A stretch of 64,000 nt of DNA, taken from assembly GCA_027605045.1 (NCBI GenBank), contig JAQFWX010000003.1, forward strand, positions 1,240,001 to 1,304,000, read 5' to 3'. The number at the start of each line of letters is the position of its first letter. Position 1 is the first letter of the stretch. Source of the stretch: Phallus indusiatus (lineage: Eukaryota > Basidiomycota > Agaricomycetes > Phallales > Phallaceae). The position numbers and the translations under genes are program-made. Of the stretch, positions 12,821 to 23,994 are shown in pieces. The notes below the pieces were generated by a model. It made no database searches. It saw only the letters and a program-made list of their open reading frames with translations, and was not told the DNA's origin.

Positions 12821-13748
12821 CTACTCCAAAGGTGGGGGACCGTCGTCGTCTTCGTCATCTTTGGTCTCGTCCCCCTCATCATCATCTTCAGCCCCAGCGG
12901 CTGCTTGGCTATTCCTCATTGACGCCATCATCTATATTGACATATCAGAAGAGAAGCGTTTGTGTAAAATCAGATATTATCAACAAACCTTTTCCATATC
13001 GAAACCCATGTCCCCGCCTCCCATGCCTCCCATACCTCCCATGCCTCCCATACTTCCCATACTTCCCATGCCGCCCATACCGCCCATACCTCCCATGCCG
13101 CCTCCCAGACCACCCATGTCGTCGAAGTCATCATTTATGGGTTGCGCGTTGGAATCCTGTTCGTCTTCATCGACCCACTAAAAAAAAGACAGCTTTCTCA
13201 AAATATTTTTCAAGCGCCTGCCGTAAATGAGTGTGTACCTTGCTAAAATCTGTCCTGATATAGGGTACTTTGCCCGTGCCTTTTGTTAATCTAGGCCAGT
13301 ATTCAGCCTTGTTTTCCTTTTTCCGAAGAACAAAGGCCAGATGTCTGGTGGTAACAGATCGACGAGAAACCTAGGAATGTTTGGTTAAAAAAAAAAAGTT
13401 CACCACGACTAGTGAACGTACCTCGGGCAGTATCTCCTCAAAAAACTCCAAGGAAAATGTATACTCTGTCGTGGCCTCACCTGGTCTATTTCAACGTCAT
13501 GACAAAGTCGCCTATCCAATTTTAAAAAAACAACTCACCTTCCTGCATCAGCCTTGAAATTGAGGCTGTTGGGCTGCAGGTCACATTGCAAAGTTGATTC
13601 TATGATATTAGGAAGATTCACTGTCAAATAAATGACATTCTGAAAAGAATCCCAATGAAGATGTGAGCAGATCGCCAATATGTTCGAGACTCACTTTTTC
13701 AGGATCTGTACTAGAGCTTCTCTGTGCCCATAATACTTCGGGATGCAT
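12821..13748 (-). CDS. SBA1: Hsp90 co-chaperone p23 (Sba1/Wos2)
   Basis: Stabilises the ATP-bound closed state of Hsp90 in cytosol and nucleus. Six exons (13748-13695, 13639-13539, 13485-13422, 13370-13239, 13177-12989, 12931-12821) give 216 residues. The CS domain starts MHPEVLWAQRSSSTDPEKNV and includes the conserved WPRLTKGTGKVPYIRTDFSK and WVDEDEQ. It is followed by about 40 residues of repeated GGMG/GSMG units and an acidic tail (EDDDEGDETKDDEDDDGPP). Divergent from the nitronate monooxygenase gene. Confidence 0.95.
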
Positions 13749-14004
13749 GATATACTATAATGCCTTCGGGGTCGCACAAAAGCTGATTGATTCTGGACTC
13801 CGTTCTTTTTAAAAAAGTGCCCGTGACGATATTGTGACAGGAAAACTCCAGAAGGTGTGTGGTCTTTCGGATATGTATGCGAGCTTACATCATGAGTATT
13901 CATCGGCTGCCGGCGAAGTTGGATTTACCGGCAGCTTTCGACAGTGATTTCAAGTATGCGCTGAGATTCCCAACATCTTGATATCCCTCTCCCACATCTA
14001 TTCC

Positions 14005-15724
14005 ATGCCTTCATCTCAACCCGTATTCTCTACACCACTCACAAAGGTCTTTTTATCTCTCATGCTCATCAGTTATAAACCAAAGACCAACATTCCTTAA
14101 CAGTTGTTCAAGATATGCCATCCCATCATGCTTGCAGGCGAGATTCAACCTCTGATCGTAAATTATTGTGCTTATTCTCATCTTAGGTATGAATGTAGCC
14201 GCCGGGCCTAAACTTGCTGCAGCTGTTTCCAATGCGGGCGGGTGTACGTCGTAGTAGTATTTGATCCTGAGAGTATTCAACGATTGATATCGACTTTCAA
14301 GTGGGCGTGATTGGAGGTTTAAGACAAACCCCGAGCCATTTGCAGGTTTTTAAGACTGGTGTTTTCTGTTTGCTGGGTCTTCGCTCATCGGAAGTTTGAT
14401 GTCAGGAGTCTATAAACGAGCTAAAAGCATTTCTGGAAGACAAAGATGCGCCTTTCGGTTCGCATTATTTATACAACTACTGAGAATTGTATTTTCCGTT
14501 AAATCAATGAATAGGAGTTGATTTGCTGATCCCTCAAATTGGAGGCACTGCTCGCAAAACAAATGTACGCACAAGCAAATATTTTTGAAGAAAAGCTTAT
14601 CTTCAGCACAGTACGATTATACTAAAGGCCAATTGGATGAATTAATTGATGTTATAATTAACAGCAAAGCCTCTCTTTTTGTTTGCGCTGTTGGAGTTCC
14701 TCCAAAGCACATCGTAGATAAACTGCATAATGCAGGGATAGCTGTAATGAAGTAGGCGATCGCATGAAATTAGTGTGGCTCAAATACTTACTATGTTTTA
14801 TTATAGCATGGTCGGACATCCGAAGGCTAGTTCATTGTTCACATAGCGCAATAATCAGCAAGTAGACTTATTACCTCTTCTAGCATGTCTCCAAAGCCCT
14901 GGCTCAAGGGTGGACATCATTTGTGCCCAAGTAAGTTCAACTATTTATAATGAGTTCACTCATTAATCTGCCTCTCGAAGGGAGGTGAAGGAGGTGGTCA
15001 TACTGGTGACACCCCGTTTAGTATTTTGGTACCTGCATGTGTGGATTTGTGCAAAAAAGCCAAGAGCCCTCTAACCGGAGAACCTGTCATTGTTGTTGCC
15101 GCCGGAGGAATTGCAGATGGCAGAGGACTCGCCGCCGCCCTTTCTTACGGGGCCGCAGGTGTATGGGTTGGCACCAGGTTTGTCGCTTCGGAAGAAGCTG
15201 GCGCACCCCCCAAGCACAAAGAATTGGTCTTGTCCGCTGGATACGACGATGTAACAAGAACCCTGATCTACTCTGGCAGACCTATGAGGGTAAGACGCAC
15301 AGCTTATGTGGCCGATTGGTTCGTGCACGCGTGTTTTTTTCCTATGCAAGACCACTCATGTATTGCCTATCAGGGAAGAAAACCGACAAGACGAAATCAA
15401 ACGCCTAGTTAAGGAAGGCAGGATTCCTCATGAAGTCGAACTGGAAAAGAAGCCCGAAAAATCATTGGAAGGACGCATGTGGTTAATGGGCACAGTGGCA
15501 GGTTCTATATCAGTAAGCATTCGTTGTCCGCAAGAGCTGGGAGGAAAGAAAATCTTATATTGTAATTTATTTAGACTATTAAACCGGCCAAAGATATGTA
15601 TGTCCGTCTCCCTTTGTTTTATGAAACTATCGTTGATTGTTATAGCATTGACGAGCTTGTCTCAACGGCTGCACTGCGTTTGAAGGAGATAAATAATAAT
15701 CTGATAGTGATTGCTCGATTGTAA
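14005..15724 (+). CDS. Nitronate monooxygenase (2-nitropropane dioxygenase family), with a -1 frame break
   Basis: FMN enzyme oxidising alkyl nitronates (for example propionate 3-nitronate) to carbonyl and nitrite. Thirteen exons: 14005-14046, 14104-14137, 14187-14243, 14302-14345, 14406-14457, 14515-14564, 14612-14751, 14807-14825, 14884-14930, 14981-15318, 15374-15512, 15575-15597, 15646-15724. Motifs: CHPIMLAGMNVAAGPKLA, NAGGLGVIGG, VDLLIPQIGGTARKTN, NMVGHPK, the class I block GGEGGGHTGDTPFSIL, and VAAGGIADGRGLAAAL (FMN phosphate). Introns 14138-14186 and 14826-14883 need GC donors. In the 14884 exon, HVSKALAQ and VDIICAQ are both conserved but lie one base out of frame at the GGG near 14908, so as written the protein would be truncated. 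Either the gene is damaged or one G is missing from the assembly. Confidence 0.85.
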
Positions 15725-15741
15725 CTACATTTTAGCGAAAG

Positions 15742-18700
15742 TCATAGCTGAGTGTCTAATGCTATCACCACGTCAACTTGTATCTTGTGTAAGAAATCTA
15801 GCAGTCCTTTCTGGTCTAGATTTGAGAATTTCATAATCCGCTGTAGCCTAGAACGAAGCTGCTCCACCGTTGTCATTTGGTGCCCCAAACCATTGGATTA
15901 GCTCACCTGAAGCAGAATTTTTCGCCGTTGTATCAATCCGCGCAATGCAGACTTTCTCTCTTGCTCTTGAGTCAACATGGATACCCGCTCCGTGGCTCTT
16001 AAGGCATATTCGGTCATGGAGGTCGGTATATCGGCCAACGTTGCTAAGTCCATACCTGCAAAAATAGCGTATGACCTTAGATATGATGGGATAACATGAA
16101 TGAATACCATAGTGACCGAGGTTCTCTGGAGTTCCGTCAATAATTCTTAGTAAAAAAGTCATTGTCTTGTCATAAATGAGAAGTTTTGGAAGCCTTTGAT
16201 TCACTTGTATTTGAAAAGGAGATCTGAGGGGCGATTTTTTTGAGGTTTCTAAGTATTATTTTATATGGATAATTGCGGTTTAAGCAGTTCGAATCAAAGC
16301 ACATAACTCACATGCGTCAAGAGGTACAGACTAAACCTGGAATCAGAATATAATCAACGGATAATAATTAAATACTCCCCTGATCACAGACGGTTCCCGG
16401 CCAAGAAGTCTTGGAAGCTCTTGAAAATGACTAGAATAATCATTGAAGTCCCTTTGCTCAGAGGAAAATCAAAGGCCCCCCTACGTAATAAAGAAAACGA
16501 AACTCTAGGGCGATAAAGATTCATAGAGATTTTGGTAACTAATTGAACAAACTTGCCTTCCGCAAAAGAAGCGTTTCTGCCACAGCAAAAGAAATTCCTA
16601 AGCCTTCTGAGACGGAAGTTCCCCTGCCAATCTCATCCAGAACAACCAAAGAATGAGAAGTTGCTAATTCTGGAGAGTTTCCATCGACAACAATGCGTTT
16701 TACGTTTTTCGATAAGTAAAAAGTCAAGATACCAAGGATAGTCGCAGCTGTGGCCATTTCACTACCAAAAGTGCTCAAGCTGTAATCCACATTGGAATTA
16801 TCTCCAGAGAATAGGGTGAATAATGCATCATGAAGTCTATAAAAAAAATTTTTTGAGCCCTGGCTATGACATCAATTTCAAGACTTACTTGAAACTAGCG
16901 TATTCCGCGGGTACAAAACAACCACACATTGCCAAAATAACTAGCAAAGCGACTTGCTTTATATAAGTTGTTTTACCTGTGACCTTGAGTAAAGATATGT
17001 GCATCATCATCATGAATGTCATACCCGACATGCTACCGCAATAAATTCAAAATCATTCAATAGCAATATTGGATTTCCGCACGTACTTTGCACCTTGTAT
17101 CAACTGAAAATGGGCTGAAGAGCAGCAATAAGCATCGTTAGATACTAATGTCGCTTTGAACGTCGGATCCGCGCTTAGAATCGGATGTCTGCCGCCTTTA
17201 ATAGCGATAACGCCTGTAAACTCTGGCCGAACTATAAACAACCAAATAAAAATCCTCTGCCTTTCCGTCAAGAGGAGCTGTTACCGTAATTATGCACTAG
17301 GTAGCATGAGTGACTGACTTGGCATAGAGGTTGAAGTCAATCAAGCAACTTATTGATACATGTGCAAATGACCATAACAAATCCAAGAGAGCAATCTGGA
17401 AAGATCATAGATCTCGAGTATGAAAGGTGAAGTACTGGTGCATACCGCTTCTGATCCCTTGTATAAAACAGCGACATTTTCGAGGATTTTATCTAGGAGT
17501 TCCTCCACTACTCTGGAGAAGGTTTGGAGTCGTAAGCTACATGTACTATCTAGAGAGTGCACATACCGGTCGCTCAAAATCATGATCTCATCGAGCGCAT
17601 CCTTTATGCGAGCGTTTTTCTTTTTCTACAACAGTTCTTCGATACTTAGAATCGAAAGACTCACAAGAAAGACTCACCAATTCCAAAGTAGAAAATGATA
17701 CTTTGTTTCCTTTAGTAGTGATATGAATGAACTCCTCTGGGAACTGAAGATCTGAAAGTGTGTTTCTTTTTAGTGAAAACGAGTACGTTCCGGCTACGCT
17801 ATGATCTAAATGTATCTGAAACCCGTGTTTTTCTGTTAAGTCTTGACATAATTGATGTATGTCGCTAAGGTTCTCTCGAAACGTCTCGCGCGCTACGTCC
17901 AGTAATCGATTGATGTTTGCCTGTCTTATATTTACAATGCATTGAAATTTGAGGGCTATTAGGTACATGCCTGCACAGCATATACATAGATGTGGAGGGA
18001 GGATCTATTACTTTTCTGAGTGTTCGTCAACATAATAACCAATTCGAGATATCAAAGGAAGTGACCTTATAAAACGGAAGGTCGTCATTAAATGTTTGAG
18101 AAACCATATTCTGAAGAATAGTAAAGCGATTGTCGTTAAGTATCTGGAGGAAAAAGCGTATGTTAAACTTGATTTGACTGGTACACAACTAAACCTCCAC
18201 CTCGGACAGCAATTTGAGAAGAGTAGAGGACGAAGTGCTAATTGCAGAACAGACAACAGGCAGGCATTGCAAAAGGTCGCGGATTTTCAGCATTTGTGTA
18301 ACTCGGTTTGAGAAACATGAGACCCGAGCTTTGGCAGTTCTTTCAATTTGCGATGTCACAAGCTTCGTTATATACATCGATGAGCGACAGAAATAACCAC
18401 AATTCAATACTCACTGAACTAAGTATCGTATCGAAGTCCGTATTCTGCAAGGGTCTGAAACTTTCCCTGATGGCATTATACATATCTTCCTTGTGAATGA
18501 TTTCTGGTGAAGTCAAAAGTGAAGCGGACTGAAGACTGATGCACTCGGACCGTACCGTCTACTGCCTCGTGTCTTGCGTCAATGGTGGATTGTGCTATAT
18601 TTGCTTTGTGATAAGAATAATGCACTTGCGTATGTAAATGATAACTTACTCCTCGGCGGAGCCAGAAGATTACTTCGAAGAAGACGTTTGCCCATATCCG

Positions 18701-19663
18701 TAAAAGTATAGTTGAGTATGCTTAAATGTTTATACAATCAATATAGCATTGATCCGATTGACATGTAGTGACCGCTTCACCGAAACAACGACTGCTTAAC
18801 CGTTTTCGTCGACATGTTTTCAACCAGTTCTAGACCTTTTGCGGTCGCAGAATCGACGAACAGTGAACCTATTTCATGCACGTCAAAGCGAACTCCAACC
18901 GTCAACTAAAAAAGTGAATAAAAAAAACCTTCAACTGCGGTATATGAAATCCGAACGGAATTGTTCGTAAAGAGGATGTTCATGTCTTGACTGAAAAACC
19001 TCAGCAACGCAGCTGCGGAACAAAGAGCGTAATATCTAGTGGCTTCAGGCATTTGAGGAACATTGAAAAGGGTTAACTGACTTATCCCGGATAACCACCA
19101 GAAGAACTGTTCGACTTTCATCCTTGACGCATAACTCAGCTACACGCTCCAGACCTTGCATAAATGAAAGTTTATAAGGTATATGCGCTTAGAAAGAAAG
19201 AAAAACATGGAAAAATAGACAATTTCACAAACCAAATTGGCTATTCCAATATTTCCGGGGAACGCGTTCGAATCTGGCGTCCGGAAATTCTGCCTGCAAA
19301 GAACGAAGGAGGATCGTATGAGTATGCTTTGGATTACTAGAGAGATAATTATCTGGGATTAGGATGGAGGCTGGTGTATGAAGATGAAGATGATATATTG
19401 TTTTAATGTACGTGGCACAATCAGAGATCTGCGAAAGACGATTGACAGCGAGTTGACAATGCGGGAAAAGTTGATTCACAGGAGACACATACTTGAGTTA
19501 GCGTCATGGTCGCAGTGTTCCTGTTTAAAGCTGCAATGCCGACGTCGTGGCCTTCACAGCAACATGCGATTGTTGGTCAGAACGACATACTCGTGCAAAA
19601 TAGTTTACCTCTGCCCTCCGTTATAGCCACTATGAAGTTCGCGCCGGACGTCTCAAGAGACAT
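15742..19663 (-). CDS. MSH4: Meiotic MutS homolog Msh4
   Basis: Partner of Msh5; the heterodimer stabilises Holliday-type intermediates and promotes meiotic crossovers. Assigned to MSH4 over MSH2/3/6 by NFIVAITEGRG at the N-terminus (no mismatch domain I), LFRILNYTFTDMGKRLLR, TIDARHEAVDE, the ATPase GANMSGKTTYIKQVALL, GCFVPAEYASF, VLDEIGRGTSVSEGLGISFA and FFITHFQELP. About 27 exons. Resolved small ones: 18015-18012 (4 nt), 17296-17285 (12 nt), 17032-17025 (8 nt, inside the Walker A motif) and 16504-16485 (20 nt). Intron 16556-16505 has a perfect GC donor (AAG|GCAAGT). Junctions between about 16390 and 16205 are not resolved. The last exon (15858-15742) ends 17 bp from the convergent nitronate monooxygenase stop. 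Confidence 0.92.
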
Positions 19664-19771
19664 TGGTGGTGGTGACGGTGCAATATCAAGGATCGCTCAA
19701 GAATAACCAGCAGTAGTGACAAAGACGTACACGCGTAATATTATTTAATCAGGACTCGAATAAATGCAGCT

Positions 19772-21356
19772 TTATACCCCGTCAGCAACAAATCTTTCTG
19801 GATTCTCAACCCAACCTCGCCATGTCTCAACAAATGCTGCTAATTCTGCGCCTTCCACCACGCGATGGTCTGCACTCCAACTGATCCCAACCTGCAGTCG
19901 TCTTTCTGCCGGCCCACATCCATCCTCCGGCACCACGTCCACCCACTTAGCCCTTCCAATGGCGACTATAGCCAATCCACAGCCGGGAACTAGTACTGGA
20001 GACGCGTATTCACCTCTCCCAATAGCTCCTACGTTGCTTACAGTTATAGTACCACCCTTCTTAGGCATGTCTTCAGGTCCGAGTCCACAGGGCGTCTGTC
20101 GTCCAAGTGTCTGCAAGCGTCGCAATTTTCCCATTATAGTGTATACATTCAATTTATCTACACCAGTCAAGGTTGGCGTGTATAGCCCACTAGAAGTCGA
20201 AAGCGCCACCGATATATCAGTCTGAGGTCGTATCGTTACAATGGGTTTCTGGTTAGAAGAAGGCTCCGGCAACGATGTTATAGAAGATCTGAAAAGGGGC
20301 CACTCAGTCATAGCGCGTGACAATGCTTTCAATAGGAACGGAAGAAACGTTAGTTTGGTATAATGAGTAATAGGATCGGATGGTTGACTAGGACGAGTTA
20401 AGAACGCGTCTGGCGAGACACCTGGTTGTTCGCGAGCAGGTAAGCCATAAGCTTCTGGTATCTGAGTGTTTAATAAGGGCAATATTCGTGATAATTTGGT
20501 CAAGTCTAAGGAAGTGGAATATCCAAAGTGGGGTATCTCCAAACTCTGGAATGGTGATGACGATCAACAAAAAAAAGAGTGAGGTAAAAGTTACACTTGC
20601 CTTAACCATGGCTTTCCACATGGCTAGCCGAGTTTTTCCGAGTTCGAGTTCAACAGAACCAGATGCGTCTTGAATGCCCGAGTCACCTTTCGTCTTTGCT
20701 TCTATGAACGATAAAACATCTCGTTTTTCTATCCGTCCATTCTTCCCTGACCCCGAAACAATCTGCGATAAGTCGACGTTATTTTGCTTAGCAAAATGCC
20801 GAACGGACGGTGTTACAAGAATATCTTTTCGTGTTGTTTGATCATCAACAGGAAGCTCGGAAGGGTTCATCGGATGGGGCCTTGATGCAACAGCAGGTTC
20901 ATTCAATCTATCCTGAGATATCATAGAAGTCTCCTGCTCCGCATCTGTCTCTTCTTCTGTCTGAATGAGACATAGACCTTCTCCGACCTTAGCTACTTCC
21001 CCTTCCTGGACGAGATGTTGTAATAGTGTGCCCTCATATGGACTGGTGATTTCAACAGTGGCTTTATCACTTTGCACTTCGCATAGGGGATCAAATGATT
21101 GGATATTAGCCTCAGGTTTAGCAATCCTATTATTGTCGCAACATCCCGTCATTTCGGGGTAATTCCGTATCAAAAGTCACTATGCTCACCATTTCACAAC
21201 TTCGCATTCAGTAATTCCTTCACCAATGTCGGCCAATCTAAACTCCTTAACGACTTTCTGCCTAGTGTGTAACCTGATTGCTGTATGGAAGCATGATGCT
21301 TTAGGAGAACGAGACCGAAGGAAGTAGGATACTGGTCGATAGATTGAACTCGCCAT
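19772..21356 (-). CDS. Branched-chain 2-oxoacid dehydrogenase E2 (dihydrolipoyl transacylase)
   Basis: Mitochondrial E2 core of the complex degrading Val, Leu and Ile oxoacids. Three exons (21356-21190, 21126-20601, 20545-19772) give 488 residues: presequence; lipoyl domain (LADIGEGITECEVVKW; lipoyl Lys about residue 77 in SDKATVEI); a charged linker; E3-binding domain (VTPSVRHFAKQNNVDLSQI); and the catalytic domain (SLEIPHFGYSTSLDLTKL, VSNVGAIGRGEYASPV, GISWSADHRVVEGAE). IPHFGY and the single lipoyl domain favour the branched-chain enzyme over pyruvate E2. The usual HxxxDG active-site motif reads HRVVEG here. Intron 20600-20546 uses a GC donor (AAG|GCAAGT), required to join AMVK to SLEIPHFGYS. 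Confidence 0.93.
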
Positions 21357-21570
21357 AGTTCGCTTAATTATTACGTAAGCGTAAACATCACGTGCGTTCA
21401 GATATCTGGTTACGAGTAAAATAAATCCCACGATGACATTTGCTAACTCGTCTTTCTGAGAGAGCATCAGCTGTTTTTCTTCAGAAAAAGCTCACCACGA
21501 TCTGCTCCTTGAGTCCATTCACCACTCACCAGAGTTTTCAATTGTTCTATTTAGTTGAGGTACCCCCAGA

Positions 21571-23339
21571 ATGGGTGGCTGTGTATCTACCCATGGGGAC
21601 CCTGAACAAGCCAAACGAAACAAGGAGGTCGAGAAGGATTTAAAAGAGGTTTGTCTATACAATGCACTAAATAAAAAAATCTCTACTCACGGTACTTCTC
21701 AAATAGACAAAAGCTAAAATAGACCATCAGGTCAAAGTTCTTCTTTTAGGCTCGGGTGATTCAGGAAAATCGACAATTCTAAAGGTACTGTAATAGTTAT
21801 GGCTTGGTTTACACTACTTCCTGACAGATTAACGGTACTAGCAAATGAGATTAATACATAAAGTTCCGTTTACCGCACAGGAAGTGGAATTTTATAGGCA
21901 ACTAGTGTTCAACAACATCACCCATGGTCTTCGTACCGTGCTGGAAGCTATGGAGGACCTCGAACTAGAAGTCGAGGAGGAGAATCAAGTATTCAAACTG
22001 ATTTTGACTGTTTTTCGTGAGGCTGATAAGTTTTATAGACCAACGTTGAGATGGTTTTTGAAGCGCCCGATTTGCGTGATCAAGAACCATTTCCTATGGA
22101 ATATTTCAAGTGTCTCCAAGCTTTATGGCAAGACGACGGCATAAAAAAAGCAATTGCCAGGAGCAATGAGGCAGCACTACCCGAAAAGTTAGTCCAAGAT
22201 TCGCAGAACATCTACAAAGTACTAAGTCATGTTTTCAGCTTAACTTAGTACGAAATTCGCAATGCTACAAGACACGATAAGATTCTCACTACTGTTCCTT
22301 AAGCTTTTACGCAGATTTAGAGCGACTGTTTTCTCCACATTATATTCCCACAGATCAAGTTCGAAATATTTTTGTTGTTATTTGGACGCTTTAATTACCA
22401 AGTTGACAGGACATTATTCGATCGCGTGCAAGAACAACAGGCATAACGGAAACAGTGTTCAAACTTCGGACCCACGACATGCATATGCTTGATGTTGGCG
22501 GCCAAAAATCAGAGCGGCGTAAATGGATCCATTGTTTTCAGGACGTGACCAGCATTCTATTTCTTGTTTCTCTCAGCGGATATGATCAATGCCTAGTGGA
22601 AGATAAAGACGCTGTTTGTTCCCCTTTATACGCTTTGTCATCCTCAGCTATTTTCTGACCGTTAAACTCAGAATCAAATGCAAGATGCTATGACCATCTG
22701 GGATTCGATATGCCATTCGCAATGGTTTAAAAAGACTTCGATCGTGAGCGGAACTACTAGTTGCAATTTTATTTCCAGCTAACAAGTAGGATTTATAGAT
22801 TTTATTTTTGAATAAAGACGATTTATTTTCCGAGAAGGTTTTGCATTCAAATATTAAGGACACTTTTCCTGTGCGTATTTATAATCATGTCTGTCGACCT
22901 GTACTTAGTGGAATTTAGGATTATGATGGTCCGCCACGAGAGGCTGCGGCTGGTCGTGAATACTTCAAAAAACGTTTCTTGCGCCTCAGCGCGAAGGCGA
23001 ACAGAGTAAATGAACGAGAAATCTATACCCAGTTTGTGTATTTCTTGATTCCGTTAACGAACGTCTGTTGAAACTTCCGAAGCTTCACTAACGCTACGGA
23101 CACGGCATTGTTAAGAGTAGTAATGGCTGCTGTTGAAGGTAAGTCCTCTTTTCACAATGAGAATTTGAAAACTTATATAATTTTTTAGAGTAAGTGCACT
23201 TACACCATTACATTTTCATTATTCCCGATATCTCACACCACCCACCCCATATCTTGTTCGTCTAATTGTTCGCACATACCCTTCCCCATTTTTCAGCATT
23301 ACACTTCGAAACAACCTACAACAGGCCGCGCTAATCTAA
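21571..23339 (+). CDS. Heterotrimeric G-protein alpha subunit
   Basis: Membrane-attached GTPase of receptor signalling (mating or nutrient sensing in fungi). Exons: 21571-21648, 21707-21784, 21842-21988, 22039-22187, 22304-22358, 22410-22613, 22672-22743, 22799-22870, 22919-23031, 23083-23138, 23189, 23297-23339; total 355 residues, the family length. Signals: MGGCVS (myristoylation Gly2, palmitoylation Cys4), GSGDSGKST (G1; usually GESGKS), [10 protein letters not shown] (switch I), [12 protein letters not shown] (G3), FLNKDDLF (G4) and TNATDT (G5). The C-terminus [14 protein letters not shown] aligns with the canonical DxxxxNNLxxxxLx end only if the single base at 23189 is a separate exon. 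No Cys at position -4. Which fungal Gpa class it belongs to is not decided. Confidence 0.95.
23189..23189 (+). other. Candidate single-nucleotide exon of the G-alpha gene
   Basis: The upstream exon ends GTT GAA G at 23138 before GTAAGTCC; an intron closes with TTTTTTAG at 23188; one A follows; then GTAAGTGC opens a second intron that closes with TTTTTCAG at 23296; the next exon starts C ATT ACA CTT. Joining G, A and C makes GAC (Asp), and the frame then gives the conserved G-alpha C-terminus and stop. Skipping the A gives a different, unconserved frame. Alternative: the weak donor GTCCTC at 23143 would give GN instead of D in one 154-nt intron. Confidence 0.7.
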
Positions 23340-23994
23340 CTTTTTTTTTATTCTTTGCTATTTTATATTTCATTGCCATTGTTTTACCTACAACGTCCCG
23401 TTGCTTGGTTTGTACGTCATAATATATCATCGCTCTCATATGATCTTCTTGTAGTACTATTATCTCGAATAACGTGCGTCACATTCAGTCGTACAATTTT
23501 TTGTCGCCCTAGCTAATCGATAACGAATAGATTCGTCGGATTATGCTATGACCTGGTTTCGAAATCGTGCTGTTTGTGTATAAACGTACGCTATGGCTGG
23601 AGTTTAAATGCTTTGATACATTTTGATGAAAAGGAACCGAGTTCACCTGCATTCAGCTTTCCCTTTTTGTATTTGCTATTTTATCTACATTGACGACGAT
23701 AATATCATATGTTGCAAACAGACAGCTGTCATGATAGATTTCAGCGATATCGGTCTACGCTGACATTTGAGCTTAAATCACGCGTTCACGACCCATGGTA
23801 CAGTTTTGTATCTACAAAGTCATGCAACTACAAGAAGAAAAAATACCTGAATAAAAGCTAATCTGCCATTGCACTTGTCATAAACTGGGTGCTTACGACA
23901 CAACATCCTTATTGAATTCCTTTATAGAGTGGATTTACCTTCTGGGGGAAATATATGTACATATATACAAAGCTGGTAATATCCTCTCCTGAAA
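23340..23994. other. Intergenic, convergent 3' ends
   Basis: 655 bp between the stop codons of the G-alpha gene and the unknown minus-strand gene. AT-rich, with pyrimidine tracts directly after 23340. No open frame, RNA gene or repeat recognised; presumed 3' untranslated regions of both genes. Confidence 0.6.

Noticed and set aside
13020..13105. Short tandem repeats resembling a CRISPR or satellite array
   Set aside because: They are coding repeats of GGM/GSM in p23, with no spacers.
12832..13230. Plus-strand proline/arginine-rich frame opposite p23
   Set aside because: It is the reverse of the p23 Gly-Met repeat and acidic tail; the minus-strand exons are clearly coding.
16269..16285. GTTCGAATC, a tRNA B-box-like sequence
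   Set aside because: No A-box or acceptor stem at the right spacing; it lies in an MSH4 intron region.
18415..18556. Apparent 10-base insertion in MSH4 after HEAVD
   Set aside because: Using the later acceptor TTCACCAG (exon 18503-18415) gives HEAVDEIIHKEDM in frame, so no anomaly is needed.
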